Assembly: GCF_965363235.1 (NCBI RefSeq) | Contig: NC_134842.1 | Location: 6,289,112 to 6,353,111 of the forward strand | From: Mytilus galloprovincialis | Taxonomy: Eukaryota; Mollusca; Bivalvia; Mytilida; Mytilidae | Length of the DNA: 64,000 nt | Direction of reading: 5' to 3' | In this document: positions 9,619 to 20,054 of the stretch, in pieces | Position numbering within the stretch: position 1 is the first letter of the stretch | How the letters are laid out: each line of letters opens with the position of its first letter | Notes under the pieces: generated by a model | Database searches by the model: none | What the model was told of the DNA's origin: nothing | The model's input: the letters and a program-made list of their open reading frames with translations, nothing else | Made by a program: the position numbers and the translations under genes

Positions 9619-12600
9619 TTAAGATTTATTTAAATTTATAAAATTACAACAATTGTTAGAAATGTCTTGAAAAAAATCGTCCCTTTGAATATCATAAAGA
9701 GGGCATTCTAATAAGAAATGAAGCTCATCTTCAACTTTACCAAGTGAGCAATTAGAACAAAGACGCTCAGATCTTTCTATATGCTTTTTTGAATATCTGT
9801 CTGTCTCAATTTTTAGAGAGTGAGCACTTATTCTTAATTTACAAATTGACTGTCCTTTTTTTAAGTCCTGCAATTCTAAATATTTTTCTTTTTTAAAACA
9901 ATTTTTTATAGAAAAATAAGTACCAAGCTTCACTTTTTGGGAGTTTATTGTTTGATACTTAAGTTTATTCCAAAATGTGAAATAACTTTTACATAGTTTA
10001 TTTTTAACATACTGACATAAAGAACCAATTGATTGGTCAAAATTTGGTAATTCAATCTCTCTCTGAATATAATCTATACTAGAATACCATGTATTTACAT
10101 TAGAGCTATGTAACTGTTTACAACATATAAATGCATCAAATAATAATCCTTCTTTCAAATGTTCCAGTCTATGACAATATTTTAACATTGATAAAATTAT
10201 AGTAAAATACATAGGAAATCTACCAAGCTCTGACATTACAGCTATATTACTTGACTTTCTGTTTACAACAGGAATATATTTCATAAATTTGGTATGAGCT
10301 TTTTCAGAAGAATCCTGACCAAAGACTTTTTCTAATATATAATCATTATCTTTTTTACAAGCAGCTGAATCCGTTCTAAACATTCCCCATGTTTCACTGC
10401 CATATAATAGTATGGGTTTAATTGTATGATCATAAAGATGTAAAAAAGTGGCAATACTAGGGTTAGATGATGACAAGCATCTCTGTAGCTTAAAACAAGC
10501 TTTTAAAGATTTGTTGTATAATTCATCTTTACACTGCTTAAATATACCACTAGATGTAAATGTGATTCCAAGATATCTATATAATTTTGCACTTTCGATC
10601 TCTTTACCTCCAAAATGTAAACAGCATTTTAAAAATTTTCCTGGCTTGTTAATAATTACACTTTTTGTCTTTTTTAAATTTACATCAAAACACCATTCTA
10701 AACAATATTCATGCAACATATTAATTCTCTTTTGCAAGCCTTCCTGTGTTTCTGAAAAAATTACTACATCATCAGCATACATAAGACAATCTACTCTACG
10801 GTTATTAATATTTACTGGATCAGGACAAGATAAAAACTTGTCAGGTTGATTATTGATAAATACTTAAAAAATATTTGGGCTTAAAACATCACCGTGTCTA
10901 ACCCCTATACATGATTTAAAACATGGAGTCATTTCATTATCAATTTTAAAACAGAGTTAAACAATTTGCCAACACAAGAATTAATGGCAATGCCACGATA
11001 GTTATCTGTTTTACTTGGATCACCAGACTTAAAAACAGCAGATAAATAGACTGATGACCACTGCATTGGATAAATACCAGATGAAAAAACATGATTAAAC
11101 AGTTTCTGAATTAAAGGATTTAGAACTAAACTTCCTGCCTTTAGCATCTCGTTAGGTACATGTATACCATCCACAACCTGGGGCTTTACCACTTTTGAGT
11201 TTAGATATTGATTCAAATATTTCTTTAGTAGAGAATCTATAATCTAATTCACAAAAAGTTTTATTTTTTTCCATATTTTCTATTTTAGAGTTAATTTCTT
11301 TAATTCTTGTCTCACTAATTGAAGGAGATTTATTCAAATCTGAAAAATGTTTCAACCAGACTTCTGGTTCTACTGACTTTCCTTTACTATCATCTGTAGA
11401 CTCCTTTAAAGAATTAATATTATAAGTTTTTAGTATTGTTTTGGATCAGAATCTCTTAAATTGCCAAGGCTTTTCAGGATGGACTGTTTAAATGTGCGCA
11501 TTTTATATTTACGCAATTTATTATACTCTCTGTAGCATTTATAATATGAACCTCTGACAATACGATCATACGGAAATTTTTACAATAATTCTCCTTTAGA
11601 TACTAGAATTTTCCTCTTTACACCTAAATCAGAATCAAACCATTTACAATTAGGTTTTCTTTTTTTAGATGATTTATGGCGAAAAATATTTGCCTTTGTA
11701 GCAGCAACATTTATTATGTTTAAAAAATCAGGAACTGCTCTCTCTGAATCTTTATTGTCATATTCATGATTCATGAAATTATTTAAAAGAGATTTGCAAA
11801 CAGGGTGGCAAAGTGCATCTTGAAATTGACTTGTTGATGATTTTGTCCACTTATAACCACCTGGAAATGCATTTATTTTAAATTTATTAATAGATAAATG
11901 TGAAAAATATTCCAAAAGACAACTTACAATGACAATCTGAAAAATTTGGGATGAAATCTGATATTTTGAGAGATAAAATTTTAGGTAAAAGTGCCTCTGA
12001 AACAATAACATAATCTGATCCTGTGGGTTTATGGCATGTAAATTTACCAAACAAATCTTCCAATACTCTTCCATTTAAAATTCTCATTTTTGTAGATAAA
12101 CATAAATCTAATAACTGTCTACCTCTAACATCAACCTTACTATCATAACTATGTCTTACATCTTGAATAGTATCACAATCATAATCATTATATATAGGTA
12201 AATGAGTATCATAAACATCATTTTGTATAAAGTCTGGCTCTGGTCCTGACCGAACATTCAAATCACCACATAATATAATATCTCCTAACTGTTTATAAGT
12301 GCATGTCATATCCCTTTCAATACTATCTATTACATCATCATCAGACTGATGTAAATAATTTGACATACTTGGAATTATATGGGCTAGACACAGATATATA
12401 TCATTTGTTAGATTAAAAAAATTCTTATTCAGTTTAATCCACTGATAATCTTTACTGGTATTTTGCAAAATGTTTATGCCTGGACAGATAATATTCTTTA
12501 TTAGTATAACAAGGCCCCCATAAAATCTTGAATTAGAGGACTGTACTCTACAAACTGGGAAAAAATTGTATCCCTGAACACTAATAGGGGTGTTATATCC

Positions 12601-12755
12601 CAAATGTGTTTTTGTCAATAGTATAATATCATAATGAATGATCTGTTTTAGAAATGAGGGGTCATGTGATTATTGTAGGATTTAGAAATTAAGCCCCCAA
12701 CATTCCAAACACAAAAAGATAAATTAGATAATAGAATATTCTTGTGCTTATTCAT
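9619..12755 (-). pseudogene. LINE A ORF2: endonuclease-reverse transcriptase, left copy
   Basis: Start ATG at 12755 (MNKHKNILLSN...CVWNVGGLISK, the first endonuclease motif). Then CGDLNVRSG and GSDYVIVSE of an APE-type endonuclease; reverse-transcriptase blocks KSGKAPGCG, SGDPSKTDNYRGIAINSC and GVRQGDVLSPN; the active-site box MYADDVV at about 10782-10768; and a C-terminal CSNCSLGKVEDELHFLLECP zinc-like segment. Lesions: stops and frameshifts between 12650 and 10850, and an internal deletion near 10921-10950 that joins KLFNSVLKLI almost directly to GVRQGD, losing the fingers/palm region with the first catalytic aspartate. The element cannot mobilise itself. The last 387 codons stay open. Confidence 0.8.
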
Positions 12756-14500
12756 TACTTCAATTTAATGTTTAAGAAATAGTGTTGTTAAAATGTGTAC
12801 TAAAATATTCAAGTAATTTGGGAGAAAAAAATAAAATAAACCTTGTGTAATTCACAAGATGTTATATGAAATATAAACACACACAAAAAAATTAAAAATT
12901 CCCAAACAGATATGTTAAGTTCAAAACTAAATTCAAATTAATAATACAATACAATACAATATAAATGTTTGTATATATTTGGCAGAAATTAACGCAAAAA
13001 TTGCTTTGCCTTTAAATTGTAATATCCCCTGCGGTGATAACCGCGATTGCCTCGAAACTGATGATTGTTCCCTCTTCCGCCTCTATATCTCTGGCCTCGG
13101 CCTCTGTTGTACATATACTGTTGTGAATCATCATCTGGCAAAAAAATCATTTGTATTGTCACGTTGGCCGCTAGGCGGTGTATAATTGTATTTGTTAACG
13201 TTACGTTTCATGAGAGTTCTCGGGGGGAGGCCAAGAATCCGGTCTATTGTGTCTCTAATGTTAGATGCCAACATTTTAGTGCCATTTAACGAAAGATGAT
13301 AATTGTCTTTGGGATCCAAATATTTTTGGAGAGCACTCCCTTTAAATGCCATATTACTGTTGTCGCATATTTCTACATTTGGTTCATTCCTGAGATCTTC
13401 CTTTGCCATTAAACTCAAAATTTGTACCTTATTATTTAAGGACTCCTCGTCCGGTCTTGGAGTTTGGAGAGAAATTACTATTTTGGTATCATTAAATTTC
13501 TCTTTAGCACTATCAATGATTGTATGTAGATATTCAATGTTCTTTTCATTTGGGGTAGATCGAACAGCATTTGATAAAGAATGCAAAACTAAAATATCCG
13601 GTGTAACTTCTAGCTCCTATATAACATGATCAGTTTGCTCTAATGTGAATGCCTCATGATTTTCTGCAGAGTATTTGGACAAAAATTTATTTGGGTCAAT
13701 CCCCTTAATGTTGGGTGTACCAATTAGAACAACATGTTTTGTATTTCTTGTTTTTGGATGTTTTAGTTTCACTTCCTGAAAATCGTTTGTATTGTCTTGA
13801 CTCAAATGTAATTTTAGACTAAGTACTTCATCTTCTTTATGTTTCAAATTTTCAGATACTGAATTATAAGCTGAAGCCATCTCTTCAATTTTACTGATCT
13901 TATTGTTTAGCTTAGTTTGTAGATCAGAAATGCCACTTTGTAGGTCTTTAATTCTTGTGTCCTGAGATTTTAGCTCCATTTGGGACTTTTGAGTTTCAAT
14001 TTTAGATTTCCAACATTCAATATTAATGGCAGATGTGTTTTTAAATTCATTAACAGATGACTTTAAGATGATATTTTCTTTCTCAAGAGAGACTATACGA
14101 GCAGCGAGTTTGTCATTATCACTTGTAGGTTTAAGTATGGTAGTGATAGTATCTTGCAACATTTTAAAATTGTTGTTTGTTTCTATAGATTGTTTGTAAT
14201 AATGCTCCATCAATTGAAATTTCGAATTGAATAAATCAGATTGCTGCATAAAAATTTTGTCAAGCGCCAATGTGAATCTGGCCTCCATCCTACTAAACAT
14301 CTGGTCGGGTTGAAAATGTGCAACATTCATATCTGACTGACTTATATCGTTTGTTTCATGCACCTGACCTGATTTGTCTTTGGAAACTGTCCTGTCGTTA
14401 TGAGATGCTAAATCTTTTTTATTATTATTGTCAATCAATGTTGACATTTGTTTAATATTTGTTTGTTCACTTAAGTCAGTTGCACTTCCACTTTGTGTTG

Positions 14501-15082
14501 TGTTATGATATTGTAATTATTGTATTTATTTATGTTGGCCTGATTTGTGTTGTGTTGCCTGATAGTTATTTACAGAATAATCTTAGAACTGCGCAGTTTA
14601 GAAATCTCTGGAACAATTACAGAATGATTGTAACTTTCCAGAATGATCCTAATAAAAGATGGGTTATATAAACTTCTACATTTTACTAGAAACTTCTGTT
14701 GTAACTTTCTAGGATGTTCCATTATAGACTGTTCTAGAATCTTCCATGAAAACTATATATATACAGACACTAAAGTTAAACGATCACTCTTGCACTTGGA
14801 CTTAGACATCGATAGACATTAGCATTCACAGCATTTGGATTGACACTTTTATTCTACAAACAACATCATACTGGATTGTGACCGTAATATTCAGATTGGA
14901 TTCCGAAAGATATCCGGATACAGATAAAGATAAAAGATTGGACTCATATTTTGACAGTTAAGTTGACAGTAATATTTGTGTAATACTTCTTGTAAATTTG
15001 TGTATAATAAATATTGTTAAATTTTACTATTGATTTGTGTCTTTTGTTGGCTACAATTTAAAGGCGATTTCTGGCCGTAACA
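14501..15082 (+). mobile_element. Solo LTR (582 bp) inserted in LINE A ORF1
   Basis: The body runs from TGTTATGATATTG to GGCCGTAACA, with TG...CA ends and imperfect inverted tips (TGTTA/TAACA), flanked by GTTG at 14497-14500 and 15083-15086. The right arm lacks it and has a single CAAC (52923-52926), so the empty site is visible. Plus-strand layout fits an LTR: U3 with repeated heat-shock-type motifs, TATATATATA at 14754, a transcribed region, AATAAATATTG at about 15008, then a short U5. There is no internal retroviral region, so it is a recombined solo LTR. The superfamily cannot be told without gag-pol. Confidence 0.8.
14636..14763 (+). promoter_or_regulatory. Heat-shock-element cluster and TATA box in the solo LTR
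   Basis: Pentamer units nTTCn/nGAAn in HSE phase: TTCCAGAATGATC (14636-14648, last unit degenerate), GAAACTTC (14689-14696), TTCTAGGATGTTC (14707-14719, middle unit degenerate) and TTCTAGAATCTTC (14732-14744, three perfect units). The last lies ten bases before TATATATATA (14754-14763). HSF binding is inferred from the consensus. Confidence 0.55.
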
Positions 15083-15539
15083 GTTGTGTTTATTTTACAT
15101 GACCCAGATTCGTCTGTATTAGTTGCCATATAAATTATGTTAACCAGCTTAACAAGGACTGGGAAATCTTTATCTACAAAAGTATCTTTATGATATCCTT
15201 GCACTTGCACTAAGCCTGTGTTTACAAATAGGGTGATTTTGTACAATAAAGAGTCAACATCTGCTTTTGTTGATATTTCTACACAGATGGATTTATTTCC
15301 AGAATTCTTTGTAGACCAGTTTTCAGGGTCATCGAACCAACTCACAACATAATCAGACGATTTACCATAGTGTTCATAATACAATAGCGATAGACTTTTG
15401 ATCCAAGTTGCTAGCTTTGGATGAGGAATACGAAATGCTATCATGTGTGCTGCCTCATCATACAAATGTGTATCACTTTCTTCAGTAAGAGAACGCTTGC
15501 CTTTAGGTCCTGATCGTTAATAAGTGTTATTACTACTTC

Positions 15540-15869
15540 ATTTCATTAAATAACTATATTACTTTGGATACAATCGTCAAATTCCGAAGCAATTCAGATT
15601 TTTACCGGCGCTCACTGGAGGCTGCCATTACAATTCAAGGGAGGTAAGATCCTTATACAAGTCATCCCGTAGTTCTAACCTTATTGTTGTTTTACATTAT
15701 GTCTTAATAACTTGCTATTATTTATCTCGCAGAATTACTAATTATTTCTTATTTGTGTGGTGGTGGATGTTTTCAATGTATTAGGCTTAACCTTTAAATC
15801 TGTTTAGCCTAACACTTATTGTGTTCACTTTATTTTGAAAACATTCCTACTAATAGTAATCAAGACTTT
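15540..15869. other. No gene; possible LINE A 5' region
   Basis: Includes GGCGCTCACTGGAGGCTGCC at about 15607. It may belong to the LINE A leader, but no boundary can be fixed. Confidence 0.35.
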
Positions 15870-16270
15870 TTTTCTGTTAACGTATAAATTTTCCAACACT
15901 ATTGGTTTGCTATTCATCTTTTAGTGTATGCTTCCTGTGGATAATTACAATCGAGATGTTTTTCAGTTCAAAATTAAATTCTATTGAAAGCTTTCAAGGA
16001 CATCCGTCACTATTTAAAATCAAACAATTAGATGCTGACTGATGTTAAACTACCAATCCTTATGGTACATACAAAAATGAGAAATTTGATAACATTCCTG
16101 CAAACCGAAAATGTTTCCTGTGTTAAGTATAGATTTTCTAACACTATGGGAATGATGTTCATCTTTAAGTATACCCTTCCTGATGATACTTACAAATGAG
16201 ATGATTGTTCCGTTGTAAATTGAAATAAAAACTTTAAAATAATGTGTCACTATCCCATAGACATACACAG
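15870..16270 (+). repeat. R245 repeat family, two tandem units, left copy
   Basis: TTTTCCAACACTATTGG at 15889 and TTTTCTAACACTATGGG at about 16133 start successive ~245-bp units. Each continues (T)TCATCTTT.AGT.TA, CTTCCTG, TACAA..GAGATG.TT. The family recurs at 41310-41660, 42190-42340 and, inverted, at 30605-31110. The 72-codon ORF at 16050-16268 is inside the repeat and is not treated as a gene. Confidence 0.6.
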
Positions 16271-16965
16271 CTTGCAGTCGCGTGTAGTAAGTTAAGTTCT
16301 GTACGAAATTGAAGTAGTAAGCTTAATTGTAATAAAATTTCTTAAAGCATAATTTTCAATAAAAGTTATAATTTTAGCTTATAATCTAGATCAAGAGTTG
16401 AGTTTTCATCATCTTATTATATCAAAGTTAAGAAGGCATATAAAACCCTTTTGACAATGAACCAATGCATTAAAGTTTTTGTTCGGTAATAATTACATGT
16501 TTCACTTTCTGACACTAAAAATGTATATTGTTTATGAATTTCAATAAAGAACACAGACTTCTCAACAACATTCGTGTCTCTACTTATTAGATGATCATAG
16601 ACTTGTAATCAATGAGATATAGCTTTTGTTTTTATTTCAATTATGTCTAATCAAGTGATAGATTGATTACATATTATTGGCCTAGGTACTTTCTTATTCT
16701 CCATTGACAGTTGTATAACCTGAAATTTCCATCTTTTAAAATAGCTGAACTAATTTTTCTTTTTTTTTTTCTCAGAGGAAACCTCTCACACTGCAATACA
16801 TTATATTCAAATATACCTGTTTATAATGAGTAAATATAAAACGTTATTAATATGACAGAAAACATTTGCAAACTATGGAGAAAACTCATAGATTGAAAAT
16901 CATCTGACAACGCCATGTATAAACAGTAAGTAGGTCACATTCGTGAAAAGGAACGGGTATTGTAG
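16271..16965. other. No gene recognised
   Basis: AT-rich, mirrored at about 51044-51739. No feature supported. Confidence 0.4.
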
Positions 16966-18330
16966 TTACGACATATGGAACATATCCGATATCATCTGTG
17001 AAACGGTTATTCCATAACGGTCAATAAAATCGTGTCCGTAAAATTTACGAAGGGAAGATTTCAACTTCACCATTCGGAACTCTTGGTTTAATAGCTTCCA
17101 TGTGAGCATCAATCCTCGTTCAAGGACATCACGATAGGAAACACAAGTCCGGGAATATCGTATCAATTTGGAGATATGTTCTCCGTTTCTAGGCGCTGCT
17201 GGGATGTTACTATATAGAAAAGGAAAGTTCACAATTAAGAAGCTGAAATCATCTCTTTTGTCATGTAATGTTATCATTTTAATGATATCTTTTTAATGTT
17301 ATCTTTTTAATATTATCATTTTAATATTATATTTAAGATTGTCGTAAAAGCGAGATTTTTGACATGCCACAAAAACACGTTCAACCCACCATTTTTTTTT
17401 CTAATAAATGTCCTGCACCAAGTTAGGAAAATGGCCATTGTTTTATTATAGTTCGTTTCCGTGTGTGTTACATTTTGATGTTATGTTTATGTTGTGTCGT
17501 AGTTATCTTCTAATATTTGATGCGTTTTCCTCAGTTTTAGTTTGTAACCCAGATTTGTTTTTTTTTCTCAATCGATTTATGAATTTCAGCGGTATACTAC
17601 TGTTGTCTTTATTTGTCGTAAAGTTTTGTTTTCAATCGACCCTCATTGTCATTTTCTAGATGTAAGTCAAGATATGAGGCAAAAGTAACTGTAACTGTAG
17701 TATCCCTTATCTCTACATGTAGTTCGATGGGATAGATTCGTTAAACATACTCACCCAATTTTGTATTATTTAGTGAGAGAACAGCATCTATATAGCGGAA
17801 CGTAAAGTTAAAGGATATTGCTAAATTCTTATCATTTTTCCTAAGAAATTCCTGTCAGCCTCATAATAATAAAGAAACAAGTCGGCAAGAAGAGGGGCAC
17901 AATTGGTTCCCATTAGAATTCCGACAATCTGTTGAAAAACGTAACAAATATGTTGTCAATCAAGAAATCAAGCATCTTGATAATGTCAGTTTCAGAGTAT
18001 GTTTTGTTTGAATCTGAGTGGTTCTTTACAATAGATGATGTATCTTTCCCCAAGACAAGATATTTGTATCTAAGTTCGCCATTATTTTAAATGTAACAAA
18101 GTTATGTCCATTCTTTCAATTTGATTTTTAGTTTGGAATGGGAAAACTTGTTTAAAGTGTAGAAATGTCAAATGTTGTAATACTATAATAATCGTAAGAT
18201 GAGAGAGTCTTATTGTATGTACATCGTAAAGATCTTTAGATTTTTTTAGTATCCACATCTGATTTATGCCATCTTTGTAATAAGCAGTTTAACAATGACT
18301 TTGGAGTTATATAAGTTGAGCAACGTAATT
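16966..18330 (-). pseudogene. Decayed reverse transcriptase of an abundant bivalve retroelement, left copy
   Basis: The minus strand reads, with many stops: LLKLLITKMA, KNLKIFTMYIQ, RYKYLV-like remains, KEPLRFKQNIL, QQIVGILMGTNCAPLLADLF, YYYEADR, then FRYIDAVLS (the YxDD box, with A for the first-position D partner), and a clean 103-codon stretch LHDKRDDFSFLIVNFPFLYS, NIPAAPRNGEHISKLIRYSR, RKFYGHDFIDRYGITVSQMI. I recall intact relatives with GTNCAPLLADLF and NIPSAPAYGVYISQLIRYAR as common bivalve RT proteins. The class (Penelope-like or another) is not settled here. It is non-functional in both arms. Confidence 0.7.
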
Positions 18331-19464
18331 GTCTTCAAATTTTCTTCATTATTTGATAGCATATATTGACAATGATCGAAAAGTAATGAAATATTTTATA
18401 AAGAAATCAGTTGAAATTGTTTACACAGAACAGAGTAATCAATTATAAATCGATTGGACAAACATTCTTAAGTTTTTATTGGCTGTGAACCAACTCTCAG
18501 TAACTGCAAGTATTCTAGTATCGTCCATTTGTGTCTGTCGTTTTAATGCAAGTTGTTTTTGATAAACTTCGTAATATTTATAGACAAATAATTTAGACAA
18601 GCCACCGATGTTTTATATTTTGGTCTAATACAGTGCTGCTACACTACTCTCCAACATTAGATGGATGATTCACAAACATGTTAAACCCTGCTAACTTCTG
18701 TATGTGGCTCTCTCAAGTCATGACACTTTTATTCTGTATTTGTCGTAAGTTCATTACTGTAAAACCAGTCCAGAAAACATAGGAAATACCATAATATTAT
18801 GGAATTTCATAAATATGGAAATATGAAAATATATACGTGTATAAAAGGCTCGTGTTTCATTGTTTACGTTTCTTCATTGACTCAATTTATGGTTTTAGAG
18901 ATAAAAAAATGCATTATGAAGATATTTTTATTGATCATGTGCTTACATGTTTCATACGCAGAACATATGTTCATTTCATGTGTTTGGTGACTAATCTGCT
19001 GGTCCTATAGGTTAAATTGTACCAATACATGTAGTAAAAAAATAACCTTTTATGTTTGAACCATTAGTTAATATTATCAAATAAGAATTAAGGGATTTCA
19101 TCGTTTTTTTCATTCGAAAAATATGTTTTGATATTTTAATATTTATCGCCTTGAAAATACATACATAAATATACTTTAACGTGATTAGCAGAATTATGCT
19201 TGAGTTATATTGTCCTGATTTTTTTTATGAATCAGTGATATTGCACATCTTAATGTCGAAAATAGGTTATCCTGTCGTTTTGTAAAATATAACAAACATA
19301 TATGATAATTTTGTACCAAGACAATTTCAAGTTTTTGTTTTGTTTGCAATTTATCTTGAAAAAATCCTTACCTGACATACTTGCAACAAAACATTGAGAA
19401 ATGAATAACCATTACATGTAGTCATTGAAACAATTTCTCTTTAATGATGTCAGTGAAAAGGAAT
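18331..19464. other. No gene recognised
   Basis: Mirrored at about 48556-49690. It may be 5' remains of the same retroelement. No domain is visible. Confidence 0.35.
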
Positions 19465-20054
19465 TCACAAAAAGACCGACCTCCATTGCAAATTAAAGAC
19501 GGAAAGTCGAAACAATCTTACATTATCAATCGTCTTACGGATGTACTCCTCTGAGGAGCCAAACATTTCTAGAAATAATCTTTGTGTTCTTAACCTGACG
19601 TTTGGGTTTATACGACAGTAAAATAATAATTGGTGCAACAAAAAAATTATGTTCTGGTGAAATTCATTTTCTTCAATATTGATGATTTTCCAATTTCTAA
19701 CCAATTTTATCCATGTTGGGCTATTATCATGCAAAATATCACATTTTTCAATCAGTCTGTGTTCAAATTATCAATAAAGATGACTTGAACCAATCTAAAT
19801 AGGTTTAACTTTAAATTATAGGTACATGTAGGTGATAATATAAAAAAGTTAAATACAGAGTTGTTGCTTTTTGGTATCAAATTTATCATGCTGACAACTT
19901 TGTAAATATGGACGTTTTCTTTTATTTTAGAAACATAGCATATTATTTTAACTTCTGTGTTATAACTGATTGAAAAAAATACATATCTAAGAAATATGAC
20001 AAGAAATAAAATGATCTGGTATGAACATATTTCTGGTAAAAGCATTTCTTGCAT
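19465..20054 (-). other. Two uncertain ORFs (100 and 89 codons)
   Basis: Adjacent minus-strand frames 20054-19752 and 19734-19465 are kept in both arms, with a few replacements (H/P, N/H and V/F in the second; C/G in the first). The second contains FGSSEEYIRKTIDNVRLFRL. No signal peptide, motif or splice site convinces me. They could be exons of an unknown gene or chance ORFs. Confidence 0.2.

Larger units (their letters stand above)
12890..15518 (-). pseudogene. LINE A ORF1: SGNH-like ORF1 split by a solo LTR
   Basis: The N-terminal block runs from GPKGKRSLTEESDTHLYDE and includes WFDDPENW. It is followed by a Q/K/E-rich coiled coil (about 14100-13800), an SGNH/GDSL esterase-like domain and an RG-rich tail. 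In the esterase part, LIGTPNIKGI stands where families usually have a G(D/T)S nucleophile, so the serine is replaced by proline; DNYHLSLNG matches the DxxH block. The tail, in another frame, is RGRGQRYRGGRG plus FRGNRGYHRRG, suiting RNA binding. A TAG stop after DHVI and a frameshift before the RG tail are shared with the right copy. The left copy is also broken by the LTR at 14501-15082. The true start codon is unclear. Confidence 0.7.
9262..15530 (-). mobile_element. LINE A: CR1-like non-LTR retrotransposon, left copy (dead)
   Basis: Order on the minus strand: ORF1 (about 15518-12890, interrupted by the solo LTR), ORF2 (12755-9619), a ~350-bp 3' UTR and a (TTCTA)n tail at about 9265-9290. 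A short-microsatellite tail and an ORF1 with an SGNH esterase-like domain are typical of the CR1/Jockey superfamily, so that placement is established knowledge applied to visible features. The exact clade is uncertain. The 5' end was not located precisely, and no convincing target duplication was found. Confidence 0.75.

Noticed and set aside
10448..10849. 133-codon plus-strand ORF
   Set aside because: Antisense shadow of LINE A ORF2 (its mirror 56984-56583 likewise).
13303..13629. 108-codon plus-strand ORF, and the mirrored 53794-54120
   Set aside because: Antisense to the esterase-like part of LINE A ORF1.
14501..15082. A retroviral or viral integration
   Set aside because: Only LTR-type signals are present, with no gag, pol or envelope sequence; a solo LTR of an ordinary retrotransposon explains it.
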